Source: Duganella phyllosphaerae (GTDB lineage: Bacteria > Pseudomonadota > Gammaproteobacteria > Burkholderiales > Burkholderiaceae_D). From it: DNA of 39,110 nucleotides. Positions 15,833 through 24,512 of the stretch are shown piece after piece (position 1 is the first letter of the stretch; every line of letters starts with the position of its first letter). The stretch is taken from the NCBI RefSeq assembly GCF_001758785.1, contig NZ_LROM01000143.1, forward strand, positions 1 to 39,110, written 5' to 3'. A model generated the notes under the pieces. The model ran no database searches, was not told where the DNA came from, and worked only from the letters and a program-made list of their open reading frames with translations. The position numbers were made by a program, and so were the translations under genes.

Positions 15833-16603
15833 ATGCGCAACGATGGCGTCACTTTTTCCATTGCCGGCCACGCCTATTGGGCGCCGGGACTGACCACGCC
15901 CGACGCCTGGGTGCAATGGGCAACGGCGCCGGTGGCCGCGCCGACCACGCCGGAACATGTGGCGCGCGCGGATCCGCCAGTGAAGGCGATGCCGCCCATG
16001 CTGCGCCGGCGCGCCGGTTTCTTCGGCAAGATGGCGCTGGAAGTGGCGTACGAGTGCCTGCAAGGCTGCACCGATGTGCCGGTGGTGTTCTGTTCGCGCC
16101 ACGGCGAAGTGGCGCGGGCGCTGGAACTGCTGACCGACCTGGCGCGGGGCGAGCCGCTGTCGCCCACCGCGTTCAGCATGTCGGTCCATAACGCCAACGT
16201 CGGCCTGCTGACCATTGCCCGCAAGGACCGCGCCAACCATATCGCGCTGGCGGCCGGCGGCGCCACCATCGAAACCGCCGTGATCGAAGCGTGCGGCCTG
16301 CTGGCCGATGGTGCGGCGTCGGTGCTGCTGGTCGGGTGCGAAGCGCCGCTGCCGAAGCTGTTCGTACCGTTCCTGGAGGTGCAGGAGGAGGCGCACGCGT
16401 GGGCGTGGCTGCTGACCGCGCCTGCCGGCGATCCGATCAGCCTGCGCTGGCGCGCCAGTGGCGACGCCGTCACCACGGACCTGCCGGACAGCCTGGCGGC
16501 GGCGCGTTTCCACCTTGGTGGCGCTGCTGTGATGGCGCGCTGCGACGGGCGCCTGCGCTGGCAATGGCGCCGGGGGCCGGACGGTGCCGGCGGTAATGCT
16601 TAG
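15833..16603 (+). CDS. apeC: Aryl polyene chain-length factor (ketosynthase-like)
   Basis: This 256-residue protein is a short ketosynthase-like subunit (beta-ketoacyl synthase N-terminal type). No ketosynthase-type Cys nucleophile motif is seen where SxCSS would be expected; instead the region reads SMSVHNANVG. In the Xenorhabdus APE system the corresponding protein, ApeC, pairs with the active ketosynthase ApeO and sets chain length. The ATG at 15833 is preferred over the in-frame TTG at 15821, because GGGA abuts that TTG. It is the first gene of the long APE operon, just after a TATAAT box, and overlaps the next gene by eight bases. Confidence 0.85.
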   Translation: MRNDGVTFSIAGHAYWAPGLTTPDAWVQWATAPVAAPTTPEHVARADPPVKAMPPMLRRRAGFFGKMALEVAYECLQGCTDVPVVFCSRHGEVARALELLTDLARGEPLSPTAFSMSVHNANVGLLTIARKDRANHIALAAGGATIETAVIEACGLLADGAASVLLVGCEAPLPKLFVPFLEVQEEAHAWAWLLTAPAGDPISLRWRASGDAVTTDLPDSLAAARFHLGGAAVMARCDGRLRWQWRRGPDGAGGNA

Positions 16604-17369
16604 GGGACTGGCGCGCGGCTGGCGGGTACTGGCCACCGGGTTCAGTTTTGCGGTATTCGGCCTTGGTGGGGTGGTGCTGCAATTGCTGGTGTTTCCCGTG
16701 TTGCACCTGCTGGTGCGCCAGCCCGCGCGTCGCGTGCGCGCCGCGCGCGGCATCATCCGGCGCGCCTTCCGCCTGTTCGTGGAGCTGATGCGCGTGCTGG
16801 GCGTGCTGCGCTACGAGATCACCGGGCTGGAAAAACTGGCGCGGGGCGGTTTGCTGATCCTGGCCAACCATCCCACCCTGATCGACACGGTGTTCCTGAT
16901 GGCGTTCGTGAAAAACGCCGACTGCATCGTCAAGAGCGACTTGTGGCACAACCCGGTGACGGGCGGCCCGGTGCGCGCGGCGGGCTACATCAGCAATGCG
17001 GGCGGCGCCGAGCTGGTGGCAGACTGCATCGCCTCGCTCGAGCGCGGGAACAACCTGATCGTGTTCCCGGAAGGCACGCGCACCGGCGCCGACGGCGTGA
17101 TCGCCATGAAGCGCGGCGCCGCCAACGTGGCCGTGCGCGGCGCGCGCGACATCACGCCGGTGCTGATCCGCTGCGATCCGCCCACGCTGGGCAAGGGTGA
17201 GAAATGGTGGCGCGTGCCGCCGCGCCGGGTGCTGCTGCGCATCGAGGTGCAGGACGATGTGGCGATCGCCGGCCTGATCGAAGGCAGCGCAAGCGATGTG
17301 CTGGCAGCGCGCCAGGTGACAGAATTTTTACAAAAATATTTTACGGGGAAGTGCGCAAACCATGCTTGA
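16596..17369 (+). CDS. PlsC-type 1-acylglycerol-3-phosphate acyltransferase-like protein
   Basis: This 257-residue membrane-bound acyltransferase has a hydrophobic N-terminus (about 12-45), the catalytic motif NHPTLID (His and Asp of HX4D, about residue 88) and the substrate motif FPEGTRTG (about 155). In APE clusters such enzymes are thought to transfer the polyene or a fatty acid onto a glycerol or lipid core. The frame could start at GTG 16584, but ATG 16596 gives the usual start, MLRGLARGWRVLATG. It overlaps genes on both sides by eight bases, showing tight coupling. Confidence 0.87.
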   Translation: MLRGLARGWRVLATGFSFAVFGLGGVVLQLLVFPVLHLLVRQPARRVRAARGIIRRAFRLFVELMRVLGVLRYEITGLEKLARGGLLILANHPTLIDTVFLMAFVKNADCIVKSDLWHNPVTGGPVRAAGYISNAGGAELVADCIASLERGNNLIVFPEGTRTGADGVIAMKRGAANVAVRGARDITPVLIRCDPPTLGKGEKWWRVPPRRVLLRIEVQDDVAIAGLIEGSASDVLAARQVTEFLQKYFTGKCANHA

Positions 17370-17616
17370 ACTGGAAGTGAAACAACTGATCATCGATGTC
17401 CTGCAACTGGAAGACATCACGCCCGACGACATCGACAGCGGTGCGCCGCTGTTCGTCGAAGGCCTCGGCCTCGATTCGATCGACGCGCTGGAGCTGGGCG
17501 TGGCGCTGCAGAAGAAGTATGGCATTTCGCTGTCCGCCGATTCGGAAGATACCCGCCGCCACTTCGCCTCGGTGCAAGCGCTGGCGGCGATGATAGCGAC
17601 CCACCGCAAGAAGTGA
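17362..17616 (+). CDS. apeE: Acyl carrier protein 1 of the APE system
   Basis: This 84-residue acyl carrier protein carries the growing aryl polyene chain on phosphopantetheine. The attachment Ser is Ser39 in GLGLDSIDALEL, the standard carrier site. The four-helix pattern and acidic character are typical. The operon encodes two carriers in series; which one carries starter or extender is not shown. It overlaps the acyltransferase gene by eight bases, and the phosphopantetheinyl transferase at the end of the operon should activate it. Confidence 0.93.
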   Translation: MLELEVKQLIIDVLQLEDITPDDIDSGAPLFVEGLGLDSIDALELGVALQKKYGISLSADSEDTRRHFASVQALAAMIATHRKK

Positions 17617-17627
17617 AGGAGCAGGAC

Positions 17628-17894
17628 ATGATTGATTTGAACACGATGAGCAAGGAACAACTGCGGCTATGGGTGATCGACCTGCTGGCCGAGATGTTCG
17701 AACTCGACAAGGCGCAGCTCACGGCCGAGTCGAACCTGTATTCCGACCTCGATATCGACAGCATCGACGCGGTGGACCTGTCGGTCAAGCTCAAGCAGCT
17801 GACCGGCAAGCGCCTGCAACCCGAAGTATTCAAGAACATCCGCACCATCGGCGACGTCGTCGATGCGCTGTCCGGGATGACGGAGCCCGCGTAA
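17628..17894 (+). CDS. apeF: Acyl carrier protein 2 of the APE system
   Basis: This is a second carrier protein of 88 residues. The attachment Ser is Ser45 in DLDIDSIDAVDL. I chose ATG 17628, not the in-frame GTG 17613, because AAGGAG lies seven bases before it and the GTG overlaps the stop of the previous gene. It differs clearly from the first carrier, so the two are not a recent duplication. APE systems normally use two carriers, consistent with separate roles in starter loading and elongation. Confidence 0.93.
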   Translation: MIDLNTMSKEQLRLWVIDLLAEMFELDKAQLTAESNLYSDLDIDSIDAVDLSVKLKQLTGKRLQPEVFKNIRTIGDVVDALSGMTEPA

Positions 17895-17898
17895 CACG

Positions 17899-18444
17899 AT
17901 GTTGATGACCGTACTGACAGTGGCATTGACGCTGCTGTATCCGCTGGCGATCTGGCTGGGACACGGCAAGGTCGAGCCGCGCTGGCTGGCCATGCTGCTG
18001 CTGGCCGCCGCTGTCACGCGCCTGCCGGCACTGCGCCTGTCTGGCGCGGCGCGCTGGTCGGTGGCCGGTGCGCTGGTGCTGGTGGCCTGCGCCATCTGGA
18101 GCAACCTGCTGTTGCCGCTCAAGCTCTACCCGGTGCTGGTGAACGCCGCGCTGCTCGGCGGTTTTGCCTACAGCCTCACCACCCCGGTGTCGGCGGTAGA
18201 GCGCATGGCACGCCTGCGCGGCGAGGATTTTCCCCCGGTGGCGCAAGCGTATATGCGCAACGTCACCAAGGTGTGGTGCGGCTTTTTCATCGTCAACGGC
18301 GCCATCGCGCTGGGCACTGCGCTGTGGGCCAGCGAAGCCGCCTGGTCGCTCTACACGGGCGTGATTTCGTACGCGCTGATGGGGCTTTTGTTCGGCGTCG
18401 AATACCTGGTGCGCCTGCGATTCAAGCGCCTGCACCATGGCTGA
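17899..18444 (+). CDS. APE-associated inner-membrane protein (COG4648-like)
   Basis: This 181-residue membrane protein has about five hydrophobic helices (about 2-22, 31-43, 54-75, 78-95 and 130-170) and a basic C-terminus. It resembles the conserved membrane protein of unknown function found between the carriers and the ligase in APE clusters. A conserved-looking soluble loop at about 100-125 (VERMARLRGEDFPP) may be on the cytoplasmic side. It begins four bases after the carrier stop and overlaps the ligase gene by eight bases. Its role is unknown; holding the assembly enzymes at the membrane is possible. Confidence 0.8.
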   Translation: MLMTVLTVALTLLYPLAIWLGHGKVEPRWLAMLLLAAAVTRLPALRLSGAARWSVAGALVLVACAIWSNLLLPLKLYPVLVNAALLGGFAYSLTTPVSAVERMARLRGEDFPPVAQAYMRNVTKVWCGFFIVNGAIALGTALWASEAAWSLYTGVISYALMGLLFGVEYLVRLRFKRLHHG

Positions 18445-20230
18445 CCTGTTCTCTGCGCCACTGGCCAACCTGGCCGCCGCCATGGCGGCGCGGCCGGCCC
18501 ACGCCCTGGTGGGCTGGCGCGCCGGGGCGCCGGTCGCCAACGCCCAGTTCCTGGCCCGCGCCGGCGCCTGGCATGCGCTGCTGCGCGCCCAGCCCGGCCG
18601 CCATTTCGCGCTGTATCTCGACGACAGCATCGACTTTGGCGCGGCGCTGCTGGGCGCCTGGCATGCCGGCAAAACCATCTGGCTCGGCGCCGATACACTG
18701 GACGCCACGTGCACCGCGTTGGCGTCGTCCGTCGACGGTTTCCTGGGAATGTACCCGGCGGCGCTGGCGCCGTTGCGGCCCGATGCTGCGCACGGCGGCG
18801 TGCTGCCGGCCGCAAGGATCGAGGACGACGCGCCGGCGCTGGTGGTGTTTACCTCCGGCAGCACCGGCGCGCCGCAGGCCATTCCCAAAAAGCTGTCGCA
18901 GGTCGCCAGCGAGGTGGCCACGCTCGACCTGCTGTTCGGCGCCACCGCTGGCGACGCCGCCATCGTGGCGACGGTGTCGCACCAGCATATCTACGGCCTG
19001 CTGTTCAAGGTCCTGTGGCCGCTGACCACGGGCCGGCCGCTGCATGCGGCCAGCATCGGTTTCCACGAAGCGCTGGCGCCGGCGCTGGCGCTTGGCCCCT
19101 GCGTGCTCGTCGCCAGCCCCGCGCACCTCAAGCGCCTGCCCGAACACCTGGACTGGCGCGGCGCCGCGCGCAACCTGCGCGCCGTGTTCTCCTCCGGCGG
19201 CCCGCTGGCGGCCGACGCCGCGCTGGCTGCCGGCGCGCTGCTGGGAAAAGCCCCGATCGAAGTGTATGGCAGCTCGGAGACCGGCGGCGTGGCCTGGCGC
19301 CAGCGCGCCCACCTCGCTGACGATGCATGGCGCGCCATGCCTGCCGTGGCCTGGCGCCTGGGCGGGGAGGGCGGCCTGGAAGTGCGCTCGCCGCACTTGT
19401 CCGACGACAGCTGGCTGGCGCTGGCCGACCGCGCCGAGCCGGCCGGTGAAAATGGTTTCGTGCTGCGCGGGCGTAACGATCGCATCGTCAAGATCGAGGA
19501 AAAGCGCGTCTCGCTCACGGCCATGGAAGCGGCGCTGCTGGTCTCCAGCCTGGTGCTGGAGGCGCGCGTGATCGCGTGTACAGATACAGCGCAGCCGGGC
19601 AGCGAACGCCAGCGCATCGCGGCCTTGGTCGTGCCCAGCGCCGCCGGCGCTGCGGTGCTGGCCCAGCACGGCAAGGCGGCGCTGAACCGCCTGCTGCGCG
19701 CCGCGCTGGCGCCCACCGTGCCCGCAGTGGCCTTGCCGCGCCGCTGGCGCTACCTCGACCGCTTGCCGGTCAACGCACAGGGCAAGACCACGCTGGCTGC
19801 GCTGGAAGCGCTGCTCGACCAGCCTGCCCTGGTCAAGCCGCAAATATCGCAACCACCGCAACCGCCGCAACCACCGCGCCTGCCGCACGTCGTCGAACTG
19901 GAACGCGACGAGCGCCGCGTGCTGCTGCAGGTGACGGCGCCAGCCGACCTGCTGTACTTCGACGGCCACTTCGACGTGGCGCCCATCCTGGCCGGCGTGG
20001 TGCAGGTTGAGTGGGCCATGCATTATGGCCGCGCATACTTCGCGTTGCCGCCCGACTTCACGGGCATCAACGTGCTCAAGTTCCAGCAGGTGGTGGTGCC
20101 CGACATGCGGGTGCAGCTCGAGCTGGTGCACGACGCCGCCAAGGGCACCCTCAATTTCCGCTACACGTCCGAGGGCTTCCAGCACTCGAGCGGGCGCATC
20201 ACGCTGGCCGGAGAAAACCGCGATGAGTGA
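18437..20230 (+). CDS. apeH: Acyl-AMP ligase fused to a hot-dog dehydratase
   Basis: This 597-residue protein joins two enzymes. Residues about 1-470 are an AMP-forming ligase: P-loop FTSGSTGAPQ (about 140), YGSSETGG (about 277), GRNDRIVKIEEKR (about 348) and the C-terminal catalytic Lys in NAQGKT (about 450). It would activate the aryl starter acid and load a carrier. Residues about 490-597 are an ApeI/FabZ-like dehydratase with GHF (His at about 515) and a central helix. A Pro/Gln linker (PPQPPQPP) separates them. In many APE clusters these are two genes, apeH and apeI. The fusion keeps starter activation and a dehydration step in one chain. Confidence 0.88.
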   Translation: MADLFSAPLANLAAAMAARPAHALVGWRAGAPVANAQFLARAGAWHALLRAQPGRHFALYLDDSIDFGAALLGAWHAGKTIWLGADTLDATCTALASSVDGFLGMYPAALAPLRPDAAHGGVLPAARIEDDAPALVVFTSGSTGAPQAIPKKLSQVASEVATLDLLFGATAGDAAIVATVSHQHIYGLLFKVLWPLTTGRPLHAASIGFHEALAPALALGPCVLVASPAHLKRLPEHLDWRGAARNLRAVFSSGGPLAADAALAAGALLGKAPIEVYGSSETGGVAWRQRAHLADDAWRAMPAVAWRLGGEGGLEVRSPHLSDDSWLALADRAEPAGENGFVLRGRNDRIVKIEEKRVSLTAMEAALLVSSLVLEARVIACTDTAQPGSERQRIAALVVPSAAGAAVLAQHGKAALNRLLRAALAPTVPAVALPRRWRYLDRLPVNAQGKTTLAALEALLDQPALVKPQISQPPQPPQPPRLPHVVELERDERRVLLQVTAPADLLYFDGHFDVAPILAGVVQVEWAMHYGRAYFALPPDFTGINVLKFQQVVVPDMRVQLELVHDAAKGTLNFRYTSEGFQHSSGRITLAGENRDE

Positions 20231-20987
20231 GACCTTCAAGCCCTGCATCGTGGTCCCGGTGTATAACCACGAACATGCGATCGGCGCCGTGGTCGACGGG
20301 CTGCTGGTGCATGGCGCGGGCGTGCCGGTGATCCTGGTCGACGACGGCAGCAACAGCGCTTGCGCGGCGGTGCTGGACCGGCTGGCAGCCGTGCACGCGC
20401 CGCGCGTGGCGCTGGTGCGCCTGGCGGTCAACCAGGGCAAGGGCGCGGCCGTGCTGGCGGGCTTCGTGCACGCGGCGCGCGCGGGCTGCACGCACCTGCT
20501 GCAAATCGATGCCGACGGCCAGCATCGCACCGGCGACGTGCCGCTGTTCCTGGCGCAGGCGCAGGCGCACCCGGAATCGATCATCGCCGGCCACCCGGTG
20601 TACGACCAATCGGTGCCGAAGGCGCGCCTGTACGGGCGCTACGCCACCCATATCTGGGTGTGGATCAATACGCTGTCGTTCGACATCATCGACTCGATGT
20701 GCGGCTTTCGCGTGTATCCGGTGGCGGCCGTCACCGCGCTGGCCGCGCGCCAGCGCATCGGCGCGCGCATGAACTTCGACACCGACATCCTGGTGCGGCT
20801 GTACTGGGCCGGCGCCCAAGTGGTCAATCTGCCTACGCGGGTAAGCTATCCTACCGACGGCGTCTCGCACTTCCGCATGTGGCACGACAATGCGCTGATC
20901 ACCTGGATGCACACGAAGCTGTTCTTCGGCATGCTGCCACGCATCCCGCGCCTGCTGGCGCGCAAGTGGCGCGGGCGGGCGCCATGA
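20223..20987 (+). CDS. Family 2 glycosyltransferase
   Basis: This 254-residue GT-A fold transferase has CIVVPVYNHE at the start of the nucleotide-binding half, DDGS (about 40) and the metal-binding DADGQ (about 98). It resembles dolichol-phosphate mannose synthases. The later part has the acceptor-region motif CGFRVYP. No membrane helices are seen, so it is probably peripheral. It overlaps the ligase gene by eight bases and the next acyltransferase by four. It would add a sugar to the lipid core that anchors the aryl polyene. The sugar donor cannot be read from the sequence. Confidence 0.88.
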   Translation: MSETFKPCIVVPVYNHEHAIGAVVDGLLVHGAGVPVILVDDGSNSACAAVLDRLAAVHAPRVALVRLAVNQGKGAAVLAGFVHAARAGCTHLLQIDADGQHRTGDVPLFLAQAQAHPESIIAGHPVYDQSVPKARLYGRYATHIWVWINTLSFDIIDSMCGFRVYPVAAVTALAARQRIGARMNFDTDILVRLYWAGAQVVNLPTRVSYPTDGVSHFRMWHDNALITWMHTKLFFGMLPRIPRLLARKWRGRAP

Positions 20988-21925
20988 GCGCGCGCGGCCT
21001 GCACTGGGCGTCGCTCAACGAGTTCAGTTTCGTCGCCGGCATGCGGTTCCTGTTCTGGATCTGCCGCGTGTTCGGCCGCTGGCCGTTTCGCCTGGTGCTC
21101 TACCCGGTGCTGGCGTGGTATGTGTTCACCAAGCCATTGCCGCGCCGCGCTTCGCGCGAGTACCTGCGGCGCGTGGCGGCGCATTCCGGGCGCAAGCTGC
21201 CGGGCGTGCTGCGTCACTTCGCCGCCTTCGGCGAGAGCATCCTCGACAAGATGCTGCTGTGGGGCGGGCTGTACAACATGGACGAGGTGGCACTGCACGG
21301 CGCCGAACTGATGGCCAACGCGGCGGCGGCGGGGCGCGGCGGCCTGCTGATCTGCTCCCACCTCGGCAATATGGAATTATGCCGCGTGCTCTCGCGTCAG
21401 CGCCGCGATATCCGCATCACGGTGCTGGTGCATACGCGCCATGCCCAGGCGTTCAACGACATGCTGGCCAGCCTGAATCCGGAAAGTGCGCTCAACCTGG
21501 TGCAGGTGACCGAGATGTCGCCGGCCACGGCGATGATGCTGGCCGAGCGTATTGCGCGCGGCGAGTTCGTGGTGATTGCCGGTGACCGGGTGCCGGTGTC
21601 GCCCAATCCCCGCGTGGCGGTCGTCGATTTTCTCGGCGCGCCGGCGGCATTCCCGGTGGGGCCGCACATCCTGGCCGGCATCCTGCAATGCCCGGTGTAC
21701 CTGGTGTTTTCGGTGCGCCGCAACGGCCGCGCGCACGTGTACTTCGAGGCGTTCCGCGATAGCGTGCGCGTCCCGCGCAAGGACCGCGATGGCGCACTGG
21801 CGCAGCTGGCCGGCGACTACGCGCGCCGCCTGGAACACCATGCGCTGCAGGCGCCGCTGGAATGGTTTAACTTTTACGATTTTTGGCATTTGCCGGAACT
21901 GGACTCCCCCGATGCACCTCGCTGA
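20984..21925 (+). CDS. LpxL/HtrB-like acyltransferase
   Basis: This 313-residue enzyme resembles late lipid A acyltransferases. It has a hydrophobic anchor (about 15-50), the catalytic HX4E motif in SHLGNME (His at about 126) and the later motif GDRVPVS (about 203). In APE clusters such a protein is thought to attach the polyene chain, carried on an ACP, to the lipid anchor. It starts at ATG 20984, overlapping the glycosyltransferase stop by four bases, and overlaps the lyase gene by 14 bases. The family is clear; the acyl donor is inferred from context. Confidence 0.87.
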   Translation: MSARGLHWASLNEFSFVAGMRFLFWICRVFGRWPFRLVLYPVLAWYVFTKPLPRRASREYLRRVAAHSGRKLPGVLRHFAAFGESILDKMLLWGGLYNMDEVALHGAELMANAAAAGRGGLLICSHLGNMELCRVLSRQRRDIRITVLVHTRHAQAFNDMLASLNPESALNLVQVTEMSPATAMMLAERIARGEFVVIAGDRVPVSPNPRVAVVDFLGAPAAFPVGPHILAGILQCPVYLVFSVRRNGRAHVYFEAFRDSVRVPRKDRDGALAQLAGDYARRLEHHALQAPLEWFNFYDFWHLPELDSPDAPR

Positions 21926-23459
21926 ACCACTGCGCACCGTCCATTTCAGCCGCGAGCGGCTGACGCTGGAAGACATCGTCGACATCGCTCACGGTCGCGC
22001 GGCTGCCGCACTGTCCGACGATCCGGCCTTTCGCAGTGCGATTGCGCGCGGCGCCGACTTTCTCGAACGTCTGCTGCGGGAAGACGGCACCATCTACGGC
22101 GTGACCACCGGCTACGGCGACTCGTGCACGGTGACGGTGCCGCCGGCGCTGGTGGCCGAGCTGCCGCACCACCTGTACACGTACCACGGCGTGGGCCTGG
22201 GCGAGTATTTCACGCCGGCGCAAACGCGGGCCATCCTGGCCACGCGCCTGGCGTCGCTCTGCAAGGGGTACTCGGGCGTGAGCGTCGAGCTGCTGCTGCA
22301 AATTACGCGCCTGCTGGACGCCGGCCTGCTGCCGCTGATTCCGTCCGAAGGTTCGGTGGGCGCCAGCGGCGACCTCACGCCCTTGTCGTACCTGGCCGCC
22401 GTGCTGTGCGGCGAGCGCGAAGTGTGGCGCGATGGCGTGCAGGTGCCGGCGGCGCAGGCATTGGCGCAGGCGGGCATCACGCCGCTGCGCCTGCGCCCGA
22501 AAGAGGGACTGGCGATCATGAATGGCACCGCAGTCATGACCGCGCTGGCGTGCCTGGCCTATGACCGCGCCGACTACCTGGTGCGCCTGTGCACGCGTAT
22601 TACCGCCATGGCGTCGTTCGCGATGGATGGCAACGCCCACCACTTCGACGAAGTGCTGTTTGCGGCCAAGCCGCACGCTGGCATGCAGCAGGTGGCCGCC
22701 TGGCTGCGCAGCGATCTGCCGACTGCCGAGTGGGAGCGCAACGGCAAGCGCCTGCAGGATCGCTACTCGATCCGCTGCGCGCCGCACGTGATCGGCGTGC
22801 TGGCCGACGCGCTGCTGCTGTTCCGCACCATGATCGAGAATGAACTCAACAGCGCCAACGATAATCCGCTGATCGATGCCGACAACGAACGGGTGCTGCA
22901 CGGCGGCCATTTCTACGGCGGCCATATCGCCTTTGCCATGGACGGCATGAAGAACGCCGTGGCCAACCTGGCCGACCTGCTGGACCGGCAAATGGCGCTG
23001 CTGGTCGACAGCCGCTACAACCACGGCCTGCCGGCCAACCTGTCCGGCGCCAGCGGCGAGCGGGCGCCGATCAACCATGGTCTCAAGGCCTTGCAGATCA
23101 GCGCCTCGGCCTGGACTGCCGAAGCGCTGAAACTGACCATGCCGGCGTCGGTGTTCTCGCGCTCGACCGAGTGCCACAACCAGGACAAGGTCAGCATGGG
23201 CACCATCGCCGCGCGCGACTGCCTGCGCGTGCTGGAACTGACCGAGCAGGTAGTGGCGGCGTTGCTGGTCACGGTGCGCCAGGGCGTGTGGCTGCGCTGC
23301 CAGCTGACGCCCGACCTGCCGCCACCGGCGCAACTGGCGGCAATGCAGGCGGCGCTGGAACGGGATGTGGCGCCGGTGGTGGAAGACCGCCGCCTGGAGC
23401 CGGACCTGCGCCTGCTGATCGCGCGCATCCGCGCCCAGGACTGGAGCCTGTATGCGTAA
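21912..23459 (+). CDS. Aromatic amino acid ammonia-lyase (HAL/TAL family)
   Basis: This 515-residue lyase has the Ala151-Ser152-Gly153 triad that forms the MIO cofactor (GSVGASGDLTP) and the catalytic Tyr62 in IYGVTTGYG. It removes ammonia from an aromatic amino acid to give a cinnamate-type acid, the likely APE starter source. The substrate-selecting loop (residues about 85-95, LPHHLYTYHGVG) matches neither the histidine type (SH) nor the Rhodobacter tyrosine type (HL) at the key positions, so the substrate is open, with tyrosine plausible. It overlaps the thioesterase gene by eight bases. Confidence 0.92.
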   Translation: MHLAEPLRTVHFSRERLTLEDIVDIAHGRAAAALSDDPAFRSAIARGADFLERLLREDGTIYGVTTGYGDSCTVTVPPALVAELPHHLYTYHGVGLGEYFTPAQTRAILATRLASLCKGYSGVSVELLLQITRLLDAGLLPLIPSEGSVGASGDLTPLSYLAAVLCGEREVWRDGVQVPAAQALAQAGITPLRLRPKEGLAIMNGTAVMTALACLAYDRADYLVRLCTRITAMASFAMDGNAHHFDEVLFAAKPHAGMQQVAAWLRSDLPTAEWERNGKRLQDRYSIRCAPHVIGVLADALLLFRTMIENELNSANDNPLIDADNERVLHGGHFYGGHIAFAMDGMKNAVANLADLLDRQMALLVDSRYNHGLPANLSGASGERAPINHGLKALQISASAWTAEALKLTMPASVFSRSTECHNQDKVSMGTIAARDCLRVLELTEQVVAALLVTVRQGVWLRCQLTPDLPPPAQLAAMQAALERDVAPVVEDRRLEPDLRLLIARIRAQDWSLYA

Positions 23460-23883
23460 AGTCGCGCAAAGCCGCTGGTTTGCGGAAGTGGAGATGCAGG
23501 TACAGTTCTTCGACCTGGACCCGATGGAAATCGTCTGGCACGGCCGCTACGTCAAGTACCTGGAAGTGGTGCGCTGCGCGCTGCTCGACAAGATCGATTA
23601 CAACTACCCGCAAATGAAGGCTTCGGGCTATGCCTGGCCGGTGATCGACATGCAGCTGCGCTACGTGGGCTCGGCCACCTTCGGCCAGAAGCTCAGGCTG
23701 CGCGCCGATATCGTCGAGTGGGAAAACCGCCTCAAGATCGATTACCTGATCACCGACGCCGAAACGGGCAAGCGATTGAACCGCGCCAGCACCACCATGG
23801 TGGCGGTCGATATAGCGACCAAAGAGATGTGCTTCGTGTCGCCGCCGGTGCTGTTTGAAAAACTGGGATTGGAACCTGTATGA
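23452..23883 (+). CDS. Acyl-CoA/ACP thioesterase (YbgC/4HBT type)
   Basis: This 143-residue hot-dog thioesterase carries the family motif with a catalytic Asp: VQFFDLDPMEIVWHGRYVKYLE (about 17-37), followed by the helix CALLDKIDY. Such enzymes cleave thioesters from CoA or carrier proteins, so it might release the finished polyene or proofread stalled chains. Start ATG 23452 overlaps the lyase by eight bases, and the stop overlaps the LolA-like gene by four. Substrate and timing are inferred from the operon. Confidence 0.88.
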   Translation: MRKVAQSRWFAEVEMQVQFFDLDPMEIVWHGRYVKYLEVVRCALLDKIDYNYPQMKASGYAWPVIDMQLRYVGSATFGQKLRLRADIVEWENRLKIDYLITDAETGKRLNRASTTMVAVDIATKEMCFVSPPVLFEKLGLEPV

Positions 23884-24512
23884 ATCTGAAAAAAACGCTA
23901 CGCGCCGCGCTGGCAGTGGTGACGTTGGCCACGTCGGCCGCATCGATGATGCCTGCCGCGCACGCTGCGGTGCAAGTGTCGAAAATCCAGGCCATGCTGG
24001 CCAGGCCCGCGATCATGTGCGGCCGCTTCGACCAGACCAAGACGCTGGCCGGTATGAAGAAGCCGCTGGCCTCCAACGGGCGCTTTTGCGTGGTGGCCGG
24101 CAAGGGCGTGTTGTGGCGTACTTTAAAACCATTTCCCGCCACCTTGCGCCTGACGCGGGACGAAATCGTCAACTACCAGGGCGACCGCGTGGCCATGCGG
24201 CTCGACGCCAAGACCGAGCCGACCGTGCGCGTGATTAACAACGTGCTGTTCTCGCTGCTGTCGGGCGACCTGGCGCAGCTCGACTCGGTGTTCGAGGTCG
24301 ATGGCGCGGTGGAAGCCAATAGCTGGAATGTCTCGCTCAAGGCACGCCAGGCGGCGGTGGAAAAGGCGATCGGCACCATCAGGCTCGAAGGCGGCGCCTA
24401 CGTGAAAAACATCGTCATGAGCGAAGCCAGTGGCGACCGCACCAATATCGTTTTCTCGGACATCAAGACTGGCGAATCGGCGTTGACCGCCGAGGAAGCG
24501 GCGCTGTTTTGA
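23880..24512 (+). CDS. LolA-like outer-membrane carrier protein
   Basis: This 210-residue periplasmic protein has a signal peptide (about 1-29, cut after AHA) and a beta-rich body resembling LolA, the chaperone that ferries lipoproteins to the outer membrane. In APE clusters such a paralogue is thought to carry the aryl polyene lipid across the periplasm. Strand-like stretches (RLTRDEIVNYQGDRV, TVRVINNVLFSLLSGD) suit the half-barrel fold. It overlaps both neighbours by four bases, so it is coupled to the MMPL pump that follows, a likely partner. Confidence 0.85.
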   Translation: MNLKKTLRAALAVVTLATSAASMMPAAHAAVQVSKIQAMLARPAIMCGRFDQTKTLAGMKKPLASNGRFCVVAGKGVLWRTLKPFPATLRLTRDEIVNYQGDRVAMRLDAKTEPTVRVINNVLFSLLSGDLAQLDSVFEVDGAVEANSWNVSLKARQAAVEKAIGTIRLEGGAYVKNIVMSEASGDRTNIVFSDIKTGESALTAEEAALF

